A DNA stretch of 64,000 bases from Gymnopus androsaceus JB14 (taxonomy: Eukaryota; Basidiomycota; Agaricomycetes; Agaricales; Omphalotaceae). Each line of letters begins with the position of its first letter. Within the stretch, counting starts at the first letter, position 1. Of this stretch, positions 10,441-21,238 are shown piece by piece. The DNA is taken from contig ML769664.1 of NCBI GenBank assembly GCA_009733575.1, positions 24,375 to 88,374 of the forward strand, given 5' to 3'. The position numbers and the translations under genes were made by a program. The notes beneath the pieces are model-generated. The model saw nothing but the letters and a program-made list of their open reading frames with translations. It did no database searches and was not told the origin of the DNA.

Positions 10441-11088
10441 CTAAACATGTCTCTGGAGTCGCATCCCATTGGTTCCGAAGACCCAACCTCCACACCATGA
10501 CCGTTGATCAACACAGATAATCGATTCATCAATGCTCTGATGGAATAATTGAGAACTGACAAGCAGAGTGACCAAAAAGAACAATGATGTTCTTGTGTCG
10601 GAATTGCCCGATGATGAAGACATACTCGGATGTCTACATATTAGGAATAAGTTAGTTTCCGAAGGACATGAGAGATGTACTTGAATTGAAACATGTCGTC
10701 GGTCAATAGCCATACATATCTGTAAGGTTCTGGCTTGCAGCCTAGAGAGAGCAGCATAGTCGACGTTACGGGGGCAGGGGATAATCAAGAAACCCAGGTT
10801 CATCATTGACTTTAGAGATTGTAGGTTGAGGTTGAACCTGGAGAAAAGGAATAGAGGGATTACAGATCTACGTGCAGTGGCAGCATTCAGCTCTCCAAAT
10901 GCTGAAGAGTCGATGAGCTTGATATTTTCTTTTCCTTCCTCTTCGACCCATCGATACACCAGTATCTTCATCAGGTTGAGCGTTGAACGATTTAGTATGC
11001 CATGCATGTGCATGGGGTACGGACTCTGGATAGGCGTGAGCGAGTGAGCGGGGGGGGGGGGTTCAAAGGAAGCATTGGCGTTCACCAA
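10441..11088 (-). CDS. Unrecognised ORF of 215 codons, possibly an LRR/F-box remnant
   Basis: The frame from 11088 is open for 215 codons. Residues 25-115 or so (MHMHGILNRSTLNLMKILVY through LFSRFNLNLQSLKSMMNLGF and NVDYAALSRLQARTLQI) have the spacing of leucine-rich repeats in fungal F-box proteins, but I see no F-box and no clear family. The last 40 codons run into sequence shared with the upstream flanks of the TPR-CHAT loci, so the true gene, if real, ended or was cut near 10560. The first residues overlap a poly-G tract (11050-11060), which argues against this start. Long open length is the main support; it may be a broken gene. Confidence 0.3.
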   Translation of the reverse strand: MVNANASFEPPPPAHSLTPIQSPYPMHMHGILNRSTLNLMKILVYRWVEEEGKENIKLIDSSAFGELNAATARRSVIPLFLFSRFNLNLQSLKSMMNLGFLIIPCPRNVDYAALSRLQARTLQICMAIDRRHVSIQVHLSCPSETNLFLICRHPSMSSSSGNSDTRTSLFFLVTLLVSSQLFHQSIDESIICVDQRSWCGGWVFGTNGMRLQRHV

Positions 11089-11546
11089 GTCAAGAGAACC
11101 TTTCCTGGGATGAGGTCTTTGTCTTTCTACATCGTCTTCGATCTCCGTTTTTATTCCTGCTCTCCTACACTTCTAGTATTTCTTCCCCTCCTCCTCCTCG
11201 TCTGAGTGACAACACGGCGTACACAGCTCCAGCAGGAGATGAGGAAAGCGATAGATCAGAGGATCTGACTTGCTCGGACTAAGATGCCACAGTACTAAGT
11301 AGTAGCCATATACTAGAGTCCTGTATGATTCACAACGAGTAAGATACCAGTGGAAGCGCCGCGGCCCAGTAATGCCACCCGCTTCTTTGTTCTCCAAGAG
11401 TCGACTACATGTGCTTTCTAAGTTTCTTGCTGGAGACGATAAGGAGGTAATGCTAGAGACGCGACCGGGCGGGAATCGGCGCGGGAGACAAGATTCGGCT
11501 CACAGTTACCAGCGCTTATCCTTTTCTCAGTTTAGTTGTCATCTCG

Positions 11547-13126
11547 ATGCCTTCTCGTTATTCTCTGCGACCTTCAGAACTACCTCAGGAATCCGTACGA
11601 CGCCGTTCTGGTGCATATTCTGCGCACGATAGTCTCGCTCAACGACCTTCTGTGCGACTTGTTAATAGCCATAATCGAAATTCATTTGAACACGATCACG
11701 CTGAAGAAGAAAATTTATCCTTCAGTCCAATTCCTCTTACTCCTCGACTTTCTTCTCGCTCAAATTCTCCGCCATATTCTTCTCATGAACATCCATCCCT
11801 TTCACGCTCCAATTCTTCGCGTTCCAGCCCTTCCCAGTCCCAGCGACTAGGCCTATTCTCACTTCCGCAAGCAGCAGTATCTATCTCATCTGGCCTAGCA
11901 TATTTCACGTCACGGCAGCCGTCATTGAGTACCAGGTCTGATTCAGATCGTACGCTCTATCTTTCTCGCAGTAATTCCAACGCTTCTGGCACGTCCGTCG
12001 ATTCTGGTCATAAAAAACTAATACCCTCCATACAAACCACTGAGAAATTTACCAACAAGTGGCCGCGACCGAAATCACTGAGGGCTCCGGACGTCAACCG
12101 CTTCGGCACTCGTTGGAAAAATCGCAAAGGAATTGGATTGATCCGAGAGACTGTATCGGAACTCGAGGAGGGTTATGGCCTGGGATTGGACCAGATAGAT
12201 AGATGGACAGGGTTCAAATGGTGCTTGATGATTTCCGTTTTAACTGTCTTGTGTTATGGCTCAGCTGCGATGGTTTGTGCGGTACTAACGTGCTTCAGGA
12301 GTATGTTGTTATTTCATTTTCGCTAGTTCCCGTCATTAACATCAACGGTGTCTCGACTCTACAGCTTGGAATCATGCAGACGTCATGTACGTTGCTGATA
12401 ACGATATCCTCATTCTCATCGCAATGGCCGCCTCGATTCTCATGTTCACCGCTCTTCTCGGTTTGACGGGGACCTTGCTCAATTCTAGGCCGATTCTCGC
12501 CACATATACGCTTCTACTCTGGCCTGCGCTAATCTCTATGCTTGCTGTTGGATACACTAGCTACAAGCGCTATGCGTTCTCTCTAGACCACAAGCTTAAT
12601 TTTTCTTGGAGTCAGTGAGTATGCTTGGTTATCGCCGATCTACACAGTATAATGATGCTGTTTCTGTAGATACTACACCCCCTTGGGCCGTCTGATGATC
12701 CAGAGCTCTCTACGATGCTGCGGCTATTACAATCCCCTCCACGAGGCTACCATAAGCAACAAATGTTATCCACGCACACCTCTCCCAGGCTGTAAAGGAA
12801 AATTGTATCGCTTCGAACGAGAGAATTTATCCTTGATTTGGTCAACAACATTCTCTATTGTTCCACTACACCTCATCAATATTCTCGTTGCGCTGTTGTG
12901 TGCGAATCATGTTACTAGGACGTTTGGGAAAGGGATCACGCCGAAGCAATATCGACTTTGCGAGCAGGACCTCAAGGCAGATGCGGAAAAGATTGAGGAC
13001 GAGATGGCGAAGATGAACGTTGAGAGGGTTAGTAGGCCGGCGTATTCGAGAGCGTCTGAGAGTATCGTTTGCAGGGAGGATCGAGCGGAGAGAATGCCGT
13101 TGTTGCTGGATGAGAATGACCGTTAG
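11547..13126 (+). CDS. Tetraspanin-family membrane protein
   Basis: Three exons (11547-12300, 12365-12614, 12670-13126) join in phase through 64- and 55-nt introns to about 486 residues. Residues 1-220 or so are a Ser/Arg-rich, probably disordered cytoplasmic region. Four hydrophobic segments follow: WCLMISVLTVLCYGSAAMV, ILILIAMAASILMFTALLGL, TYTLLLWPALISMLAVGY and IVPLHLINILVALLCANHV. Between the third and fourth lies a large loop with the diagnostic RCCGYYNP motif and two further cysteines (NKCYPR, PGCKG). The tail is charged. Tetraspanins organise membrane microdomains; in fungi they act in polar growth, penetration and sporulation. The long N-terminal extension is unusual for the animal family but is seen in basidiomycete members. 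No lesions seen. Confidence 0.85.
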
Positions 13127-14319
13127 GAATGTATGTTTTTTTGTCAGATTGTATGAAGAATTATATATACAGTGATGCGTCCAAAAAGTATTACAGGCAT
13201 CTATACTACAGGATGAAGGAATATCGCATAATTTCTCCAAAAAAATCTGTCTCCGCGAACTGGCATCGACTTGAAGAGCACAATGTGTTACATAGAAAGG
13301 ATAAACTCCCCGCCCTTTGCGCTATTCTTCAATTTCGGGAAAGATGTAGGGCTTTTGCTGGCTTTTCGAGTATGTCTAGGTCCGAATATCTGTCCAGTTT
13401 ACCAACCTCTAGATCAACATGGGACTCGATCACCGTTCGACGATTGTGAGGCATCAGTGGAATGCTCGCGTTTCCCCAATTATGCTCTGCCGACTCGTTC
13501 GTGTGCATCGAGGTAAGAAGAAACATGTTAATGCGATCACGATGAGGATAATGAGTATGCAGGATACTGATATGAGCGAGTCGCCAGTCATAGATATGGA
13601 TTGGTTAGTTAATGGTACGTTCAAGCTCGATGCCATTCAGAGTGAACTCACGGATGATTGCCACATATTGAAGAACTTCATCGATTTTATCGATGTGCTC
13701 TGCTCTGGAGAACAGGACAGTGATTTGCCGCAGATTAGGCATCGTCGAATTCAAAGTAGGTAGGTAGTTAGGTAGTAGTGTGGGACTGGGGTCCTCCTGA
13801 GTCTGCACTGTGATCTTTTGTACTGAGGCTGCTGGGCTAGAGTAGGCTAGATAGGCGTAAAACGGCGTTTATAGCAAATAGCATATTAATTTTGCGTGTC
13901 TTCTTGCAGTTAAGACTCGAATAGAATCATCAGCTGTTACGCACGCGGTAGTTGTAGAGTATCGCAACAGTTGTGGATTTGGCATCTACAGCTTTTTGAC
14001 TCTTTTGAATTGCTCCGAGACTCTGGTCTTCTGCTATATATGGATTGGATTAGATCTTCTTCACCCCATCATCATGCTACAGCGGATGAGATATCAATCT
14101 TTGTGTTTCAGCTGATTGGCACACATTAACCGTATACAGCACCGGTAGAGCTCGAGGCTGAAAGTCAGTCCCAAATAAGTATTATGACTGATATTATACA
14201 CGGAAACCGAGAATACATATGAAATACTGTACATGGTTTGAATTCGTAAGAAGTACAGTATGTATCGTAGTTCATAAAGTTTTGCAATGCAGATGAACCG
14301 CTATTCGGAACTTCCTGAG
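13127..14319. other. Intergenic, with a possible gene fragment at 13605-13808 (minus)
   Basis: The minus frame 13808-13605 reads PTLNSTMPNLRQITVLFSRA...YVAIIREFTLNGIELE, reminiscent of an F-box/LRR protein segment, but it is short and isolated. Nothing else is supportable. Confidence 0.25.
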
Positions 14320-14922
14320 TTAGTGCTTGGAATGCGGAGTCAAAAGAGATGCTTCTAGCACTCCGAGTCAGTGGTATATCCTTAGGCTGTCAGATACGCA
14401 AACTCACTTTGACTAGGAGAGCATGACCGATCGTTCACGCGAATCGGAGGGCGGCTTTCCTGAAGACCTTCTATTCGTGAACAATTGCCAAAATTATCGT
14501 GGCCAGGAACGTGTAGGGTTGAACCGTAGGACGAACGCCTTGAACTTGGCTTCGATGGAACCTCGAGAAGTCCTTGAAAGAGAGGAAAGAGTTTAGAGTC
14601 AGCGACTACATATAGTTGAATATCTTACTGCGAGACTTTTCCTGCTCCTTCATTTTGAGAATCATCCATCTATCCCACAATGCGAGTGCGTAGAACATGA
14701 GGATGAAGAAAGCTACGGTTACTGCTCCGAGATATCCATCTGTAAAGCAATGTCCGTAAAGTTTGGGTTACTTTAGTAAAGGTTCCTAAGACCTACATTG
14801 CGTTTGATTTGATCCTGCACAGAGAGTGTCTTCTAGGTTCACGGTCGACGACTGAAGCAATCGGTGAGATTTGAGGGAACAAACATACTAAGGCTTATGT
14901 TGGGGGTCGGGGACGAAATCAT
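14320..14922 (-). CDS. Small single-pass membrane protein, 128 residues, five exons
   Basis: No long ORF exists, but five exons join in phase: 14922-14889, 14832-14797, 14739-14629, 14572-14408 and 14360-14320. Introns are 56, 57, 56 and 47 nt with GT-AG ends. The protein starts MISSPTPNISLKDTLCAGSN, carries one strong transmembrane segment (YLGAVTVAFFILMFYALALW), then a basic stop-transfer (DRWMILKMKEQEKSRR) and a Ser-rich tail ending HSKH. The topology is an outside N-terminus of about 30 residues and a cytoplasmic tail of about 70. I do not recognise a family. Support is that all four introns have typical length and preserve frame, and that the joined product makes a coherent membrane protein; the last intron is the weakest call. 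Confidence 0.5.
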
Positions 14923-15392
14923 TCGAGGTTCTTCATACTATAGTCATACGAATTTTGATGACACTGTAGCTGAATGCTGTAGAAAGCTGTAGAGGTCTCG
15001 ATCGGCTATATAGCTTTGCGGCTGTGCATAATTCCAAGGCCAGGTTCCGCAGTTGGAAACACAGAACTGTAAGAGCTATACGTTAGGGCTCTACTATAAC
15101 TGTAATAAGACATGAGCATCCAAGGACCAAGCGCATCTTGCAAATAACGGAACGGGGTAGAATTCAGTTTTTGAGTTAGTTCGGTTTCTTTGGTTTAGTC
15201 TGGAACCTTGTGTAGTTGGGTTTTCGAAAAATGGACATATACTGTAGCATGGAAACAGTATTCGTACGAACGAATCGGAAGAGCAAAAGAAATAAACGAA
15301 GGCGAGAGGCGCGGGAATTATCACGTGGCTTGGAGAAATGAGTCATCTCACGCGCCAGTCTGAGGCTTAACTTTTAACCACGACCTTTTGCG

Positions 15393-18050
15393 ATGGCTCG
15401 ATACTCTCTTCGAATTAAGGAGAAGCAGACTTCAGGCGAATCTAGCATGCAGGATGGAGGCGAAATTTCATCCGTCGGCGAAGCCAGCATTGCACAAGAT
15501 GATGACTACGAGGGAGAAGAACCGGATGAACTGGCGGAAGGACCTTCTCGAAAAAGAGCTAGAAAGAGTTCTAAGAAGACACATTCCAAATCACATTCCA
15601 ACGAAGATGATCCATCTGCTGAATTCAGTCCGAAGAAGAAGAAGAAGAAACGGATGCCTGAGCAATTTAGGAAGGTCCGGGGAAAATTGGGAATGCTAGA
15701 GAGACTGGCCAAAGACGTTCCGTTGGATGTAATTTTTGAGGTAAATATAAAGTAGCACTCCATCTCACTCACGTTGAATTCGGTCACAGATCTTCTCCTA
15801 CCTCGATCCAAGTGATCTTCTCCGTCTCGCTCGAACCTCCAACGATCTTCGAGGGATCTTGATGAGCAAGACCTCGGAGAGTATTTGGCGTACTGCTCGT
15901 AGCAACGTTGAAGGTCTTCCTCCTCTTCCGCTGGATTTGAACGAACCTTAATATGCTCATCTTCTTTACGAGTCCTATTGTCATGTACGTGTTTGAAGTC
16001 ATGCTACGATGCTCTCTGACTAATTTGAGTTTTTTATTTAGGTCTGCAACCACAAAGGACGTTGCGATACTGTATATTGGTCGTTTCGTATGAGATTTTG
16101 CAGGAGCTGTGCGACAACGTGTGCTTTCTGTGCATATCTAGCTTACAGTTATTAACGTTGTGGTTTTCAGCTTTCCCGATTCGTGGGATGAGACGTACAG
16201 GAGCAGCGTCCCAGCAGACTTTTTTCGATGTGAAATAATGCCAAGAGAGCATACCAAAGGATCTGGTCAGTAGACCTTGCCAGTTTCCGCGTTCACTAGA
16301 CTAAACATACTTCTAGCACGAAAGGATAACCGCGTCGTTGGGAATTTCGAAATCGCAGAGCTACTTAAACAGGAATATGAAGCGCTACAGACCCCAGAGG
16401 ATCGTACCGCATGGCTTACTCGTAAATCGCAAGAACGTGATGCAATAGATGAGGTTAGTATCTATGTACATTTGACACGAAGTATAGATGCTAACTTTTT
16501 TCAGCATGGTCGTCTATGTGAGGAGTGGCACCAGGCCAGGCTAGAGAAACGCGGTGACGAATTGAGCCATATGCGCGAACAAAGGAAGAACGCGTGAGTA
16601 ATCTTTTTTATAGACTTGTAAACTTTGGTATAAACAACGATTCCTCCAGTATCCTTGACCGACTAGAAGAAATTGGATGGCGCGAAGAGGCGGAGAAGAT
16701 AATCGCGACGTCGTCCTACGGCTGGGATGACTTCACTTCCCACAAACTAGTCAAGCAGACAAAGAAACTCACGGACTATGGTACGAACTTGCTCTCATTA
16801 TTAGCAACTTCTCCTGACACTATCCCTGCTAAAGGATGGAACAGCATTAAAGCTGAGTTGGTTCAAATGCTATCAACTCACAAGACCTCGCGCTTAGTTG
16901 CCGAACGACGTCGCATCCTCATTCAGCGCTACGCTAGCCTTAAGAAAGAATGTGATAACATTCGGTCGGCATCCGATCTTCGAGACCCTTTCCCAGCTGT
17001 CGGTGATATACTCACACACAAGGTCTTCGAAGACCTGATATGGGACACTCCTGAGGACGAAGAGCTCACCAATGCCTTTTTTCAGTCAAAGCTTTCGGAG
17101 CACCTTCCTGGCATCATCGATGAATGGAGACCTGCTAAAGTACAAGAACTCCTTGAAGTCATGCGAAGATCCGTCCCAACTGCCACCGTCGCTGAGCTAC
17201 AACTGGCAACTTCAGTCTTTTCATGCACGCGATGCCTTGACATCAAGATGTATTATCCTCAGATGTTTTATCATCATTGCTTCACTGGCATGTCATACAC
17301 CGGCAATACTTCTAGCAATGAACGAAGTTCATATGTTTATCCCAACGGCCCATGGATGTCGCTCCACATTCGCTTCTGCGATAGAAGCTCGCGAATTGCA
17401 AAGACGATCGTCGAGGCTTGTTCGCTTGATCCAGCTACTTCAACAATACAGGACATGTACTCTGCTAATCCACTCATCGAGTGTTCCGGATGTTACAACG
17501 CACCAAATGTGTCTTATGACCATGGACGAGCTTTCATGAGATGGCCATATGCGGTAGGCATTATAGTCTGTTCTAAAGGAGACACTGGTCTAATTTTCCC
17601 TATGAAGATTTACCATGCTTCTTTCAGACTGTTCTCATCTCCAGATCACACCCTCGCAACCAATTCCTTTGGTGAAGAAACAGAGAAAATTCTTGCATGT
17701 GAACCGGAGCACAGATGTGCAGACGCTATATGCTGTGCCCACTGCAATGAAATTCTTTGTAGTTCGACTATAACGACTGTCCTTGAGCATCTCAAGGCCG
17801 CGTAAGTACTCAGTCATGTTTATCGTTTTCAGTAAAACTAATGAAAATTCACTGCAGCCACAGTAACACTATTGACGTCGAGACTCTGGATGCTTCTCCA
17901 GCTCATAAGCTTCGCGATGAATGTGTCCAGGAGCATTGGTATTGGAATCCGCGTGCCAACTGTGGGCTGATGACCCAGGGCATCGTGTTCCGATACAAAT
18001 CTGTGTCGGCCCAAGTGGATACAGCTTCTTATAGTACTTTGCTTCACTGA
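15393..18050 (+). pseudogene. F-box protein gene with one internal stop codon
   Basis: Eight exons (15393-15740, 15790-15984, 16042-16118, 16171-16265, 16317-16453, 16505-16593, 16650-17801, 17858-18050) join in phase to 762 codons. Residues 1-95 are acidic and basic with a KKKKKKR nuclear signal. The F-box follows: LAKDVPLDVIFEIFSYLDPS, then LLRLARTSNDLRGILMSKTS and SIWRTARSNVEGLPPLPLDL. A Cys-rich segment (ESYCHVCNHKG, RFCRSCATT) comes next. F-box proteins recruit substrates to SCF ubiquitin ligases. At 15949-15951 TAA stands where relatives and the local pattern (NEP-YAHLL) predict Gln, so CAA to TAA explains it. Everything after it, about 590 codons and six introns, is undamaged, so the loss must be recent, or the base is an allele or an error. 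Confidence 0.8.
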
Positions 18051-18095
18051 ACTTTTACATTATTAATCCGTTTTACATTGCCTTCTATTACTGTC

Positions 18096-18482
18096 TCATA
18101 ATAGCACTGGCCTATTGACTCTCCAAGGCCTGATTCTCGCATACGCCTGAGCGTGAATGTACTTTCGAAGTGCTTTGGGATCAGCATTGATGAGCACAGA
18201 TTTGTATGGAGGCCATCCAGATTCTGTATAGGTCGCTGGAGTATGATGAGGTCGGTATGATTCAAAACGAAAGTTCAGTAAATGCTCAATTGGAACCTCG
18301 GGCAGGCTGTCAGTTACTTTTTTAACGGTGTCGAGGAGCTCTGTTCCAGTCACAGAAGTGATCCTTTGCTTCAAGAAAGCCTAAGCGAGAGCGTCAACGC
18401 GAACGACAAAGCCAATCCTGGGCGTGCATACTGGCAGACCCAAGGCAGACCAATTCGAATCTGCGGGCGCTTGTTTTCGGAC
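18096..18482 (-). CDS. Hypothetical protein, 3' part (two exons seen)
   Basis: The 3' exon 18380-18096 encodes AFLKQRITSVTGTELLDTVK through LPEVPIEHLLNFRFESYRPH to a basic end (IRPWRVNRPVLL). A 51-nt intron (18381-18431) joins it in phase to a 17-codon exon (18482-18432, VRKQAPADSNWSALGLP), itself preceded by an AG acceptor. No ATG exon could be fixed upstream, though the divergent gene starts within 600 bases. The protein is small, mixed alpha, with conserved-looking aromatic/proline content. I do not recognise the family. Its stop is only about 45 bases from the convergent F-box gene end. Confidence 0.45.
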
Positions 18483-19033
18483 CTACTTCTTTCTTCATCG
18501 ATCATCGATCATTGACCAACGGCTCGCGACCAGTTCACGACTAATACAGGCCAGAAAAAAAGATGTCTTCAAGGCTTCATAGCGTGCTCTGGCAGAGATG
18601 CAGAATGCCGCCCAATATCAACCCAATATCGAAATCACGGCTCATATACGCTATGACGATTGTTATAACCCCATTTTTGGTTGAACGCCACCGGCTTGGA
18701 GCCATCAGAGGATCTCATTTTTGGAGCTGAACTACGCGCTTCTTTCTCCCCAGCACGTTCAGCTATGACTTTTTACGACAACACCAGTCTGGATATCGAA
18801 GCTGAAGGCGGTCGTAGCCAAGATCAACTGGCTGATCATAAAGGACGTTCAATCTTTGCATACAACGGAAATCCAAGGCTATTTCCTCGTTTCAGAAGCA
18901 CCGTTACTGGTATGCAGTTCGGAATCGCATCTTGCCTTGCTCAGTCAGCGTTTCTAGATTCAGCAGGAAAACCGCAGACAGACGCCAAAGGAAGAAGCTC
19001 ATTCAGATACTTTTTCAGCCAAACTCTCCAACA

Positions 19034-20093
19034 ATGTTACCTCATGATATTCTTTCGACTACCAACTTTGTACCAATCGCGAATGTTGCAGGTTGGGAGT
19101 GATTCTGGCATAGGCTCGGTCGATCTGCACCACATGTCGACGTCATTTTCCGCACACTGGAAACCAGAGCTCATGGCATTGCCTCCGGCACCGGGAGGTA
19201 AAGGGAATTCAGTGGTTGTATCGGCAGAGTTGATCAAGTTCCAAGCTGCGTGGGGGGTCCTGGTTGATGAGCTGCTCCAAGAATGGAAAACGTTTAACAT
19301 CGTCGCTGCGCTGTTGCAAACGTACGTATAACTTTTCAGGTGATTTTGAACAACGACTCATTGTAAACATTCCAGGTCGATCCCCATACTCCTCACACTG
19401 GACGGTGAAACCGGTTCGGATCCTATTACACGTACTGGTGCTCTGCTCTCCTTTGTTTGCGCTGGAATATCACTCTTTTGTGGGAGCGTCTGTCTCCTGC
19501 GGTTTGGATCGATGCGGAAGATGCCCAAAGCAGCGAAATGGATACATGTGAGCGTATACTATCCTTGCTTTCATCACAAATATGTAACCAGCTGGGGTTT
19601 GCAGGAAGCGCAAAATAACAGCCAGCTTATTTGGTGGAATTGCTGGATTATGCTTGCGATGCCACTCACTTGGCTCGCTTGGTCTGTTATCCTGTTCTTT
19701 GCCACCATGATGTCGTATACTTGGCAAAGCTCTTTCCAGGACGTCTCACTGGGGTCTCAAACTTCTGCACATACCACACTCTCATTTAGAATCACCATCT
19801 CGAGCGTCTTGGGTTTTGGTATCCTTTGCGTCGCCGCCCTGGCGATTACGCTTTCCTTCGTATTTGGTGATTCTTTGGATCAGAAGTTTATGTCCCAGGT
19901 GGAACCTTTTCTACCCAGCCATCAAGAACCGCGTGCAGAGACTCATCCAGCGCAGCTAACCAAAGGGCAATCCTTATGTTTCGTTTCCTGTCCTTTCATC
20001 CCAATCTCACGTCCAGCTTCCTCCTGCTATGATGAGCTCTGTCTCTCGTCATGGGGCATTCTCTACTACGAAGTTGATGGACGCCAATTCTAG
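19034..20093 (+). CDS. Multi-pass membrane protein of an uncharacterised agaricomycete family
   Basis: Exons 19034-19091, 19168-19321, 19376-19547 and 19605-20093 join in phase to about 290 residues starting MLPHDILSTTNFVPIANVA. Residues about 40-85 contain FQAAWGVLVDELLQEWKTFN, then a hydrophobic segment (IVAALLQTSIPILLTL). Further membrane spans follow: GALLSFVCAGISLLCGSVCL, WWNCWIMLAMPLTWLAWSVI and SVLGFGILCVAALAITLSFV. The pattern of a long amphipathic helix plus four spans is common in uncharacterised mushroom proteins. Two points are uncertain. A one-base change at 19096 would instead read through SDSGIGSVDLHH. Near 19900 the +1 frame (WNLFYPAIKNRVQRLIQRS, stop 19957-19959) looks more like a real cytoplasmic tail than the frame given. 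So this may be a gene with one or two frameshifts. Confidence 0.55.
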
Positions 20094-20122
20094 CCTTACG
20101 CTCTCTCCGCAGCTCCCTCGCT

Positions 20123-20947
20123 ATGTCCAGTATCGAGGTCCAGAGCTTTCTTCCTTGGGATACCTTCAAGAGCGAGCTGAAGAATGTATGTGTGTCCTTC
20201 TAGTAACAGTTTACCAAGCTTAACCCAATCCAGGCCTTCCAGCACCCATCTTCAGAAGATATTGCTTTCGATCACATCAGACGTTGGAACGACGAAGTTT
20301 TCAAACCAAATGGCATAGAAGCGATTCTATGTCTGGAATTCCCTCTGGATTCCGAATTGGACCATGATGTAGGAACATACGCGGTATATGTTATGGACCT
20401 TGCGCAAGCGCGTGCAGACGGGAGACAGAAGTTGGTTGATATGTTTGGACCGCTTCCTAGCCATTTGCGGAAGATATGTTTCGTAGACGCCATACCACCT
20501 TCTGTATCGCGACAAAGAGGGTATCCGCTCGGGTTGACACTGGAGCGAGAGATAGTAGTTCCGGAATCTCCTAGCAGAACCTCGAGCATCGTGGGCCCGG
20601 TGGATAAGGAGCTGGATATACCATTACCATCGGATGACTCCGCCACTAAATCTCCGATCGTACCAGCAGCAATACCGAGCTCTCCTGTTTCGCCACAATC
20701 GCAATCGCAATCACCTCCACCACAAGCAGGACCTAGTCGACCGTCGCAGACTCCGCGCTCGACTGATAGACGTGTAACGACTGTAACGACGACTCGCCCG
20801 GATGGACGAAATGGAAAAAGGACTAATTCAGCACCACAGGTAGTGGCTAACTCACGATCTCATAAGACAAGTAATACGACTCCTCCGGATGGTCGAGCGA
20901 GGACGAGGAAGAGGACGGATTCTTCGCAAAAAGTGAGGAGGAAGTAG
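20123..20947 (+). CDS. Unrecognised 258-residue protein with disordered basic tail
   Basis: Exon 1 (20123-20185, MSSIEVQSFLPWDTFKSELKN) joins exon 2 (20234-20947) through a 48-nt intron in phase. Residues 1-120 look folded (AFQHPSSEDIAFDHIRRWND, then IEAILCLEFPLDSELDHDVG and LAQARADGRQKLVDMFGPLP). From about residue 140 the chain is low-complexity: SPVSPQSQSQSPPPQ, then repeated RPDGR and RKRTDSSQKVRRK, which can act as a nuclear signal. The ATG lies 30 bases after the upstream gene's stop in the model above, so the two may share a transcript or the upstream gene may end earlier. No family recognised. Confidence 0.55.
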
Positions 20948-21238
20948 GATTGTAAGACTGGACTATGACTACATAGTATGCCATAACCTTTCGCATTTAC
21001 CATCGTTGGACGAAGAAACACGGACTTTTACACATCTGAACAATCTACAATCTATAGTACTGTACTTTACTGACTGTTAACTAACATGAAACGAGTTCTA
21101 CTTTAAGCGCCTTTCAATAATTGAGCGCCTATGCATTAATTTTTCTTCTCTCTATTATCATCTACACGAGAACTTTTCTTGAGGTAAGAGATTTGCGCTC
21201 CTCCAACTAGTCTAAAATCCACCCGGCTCTCCTTAGAA

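Noticed and set aside
18681..19033. Upstream extension of the membrane-protein ORF (MTFYDNTSLDIEAEGGRSQD)
   Set aside because: The copy at 61.4 kb and the family-like start favour ATG 19034; the upstream frame may be leader sequence. Not excluded.
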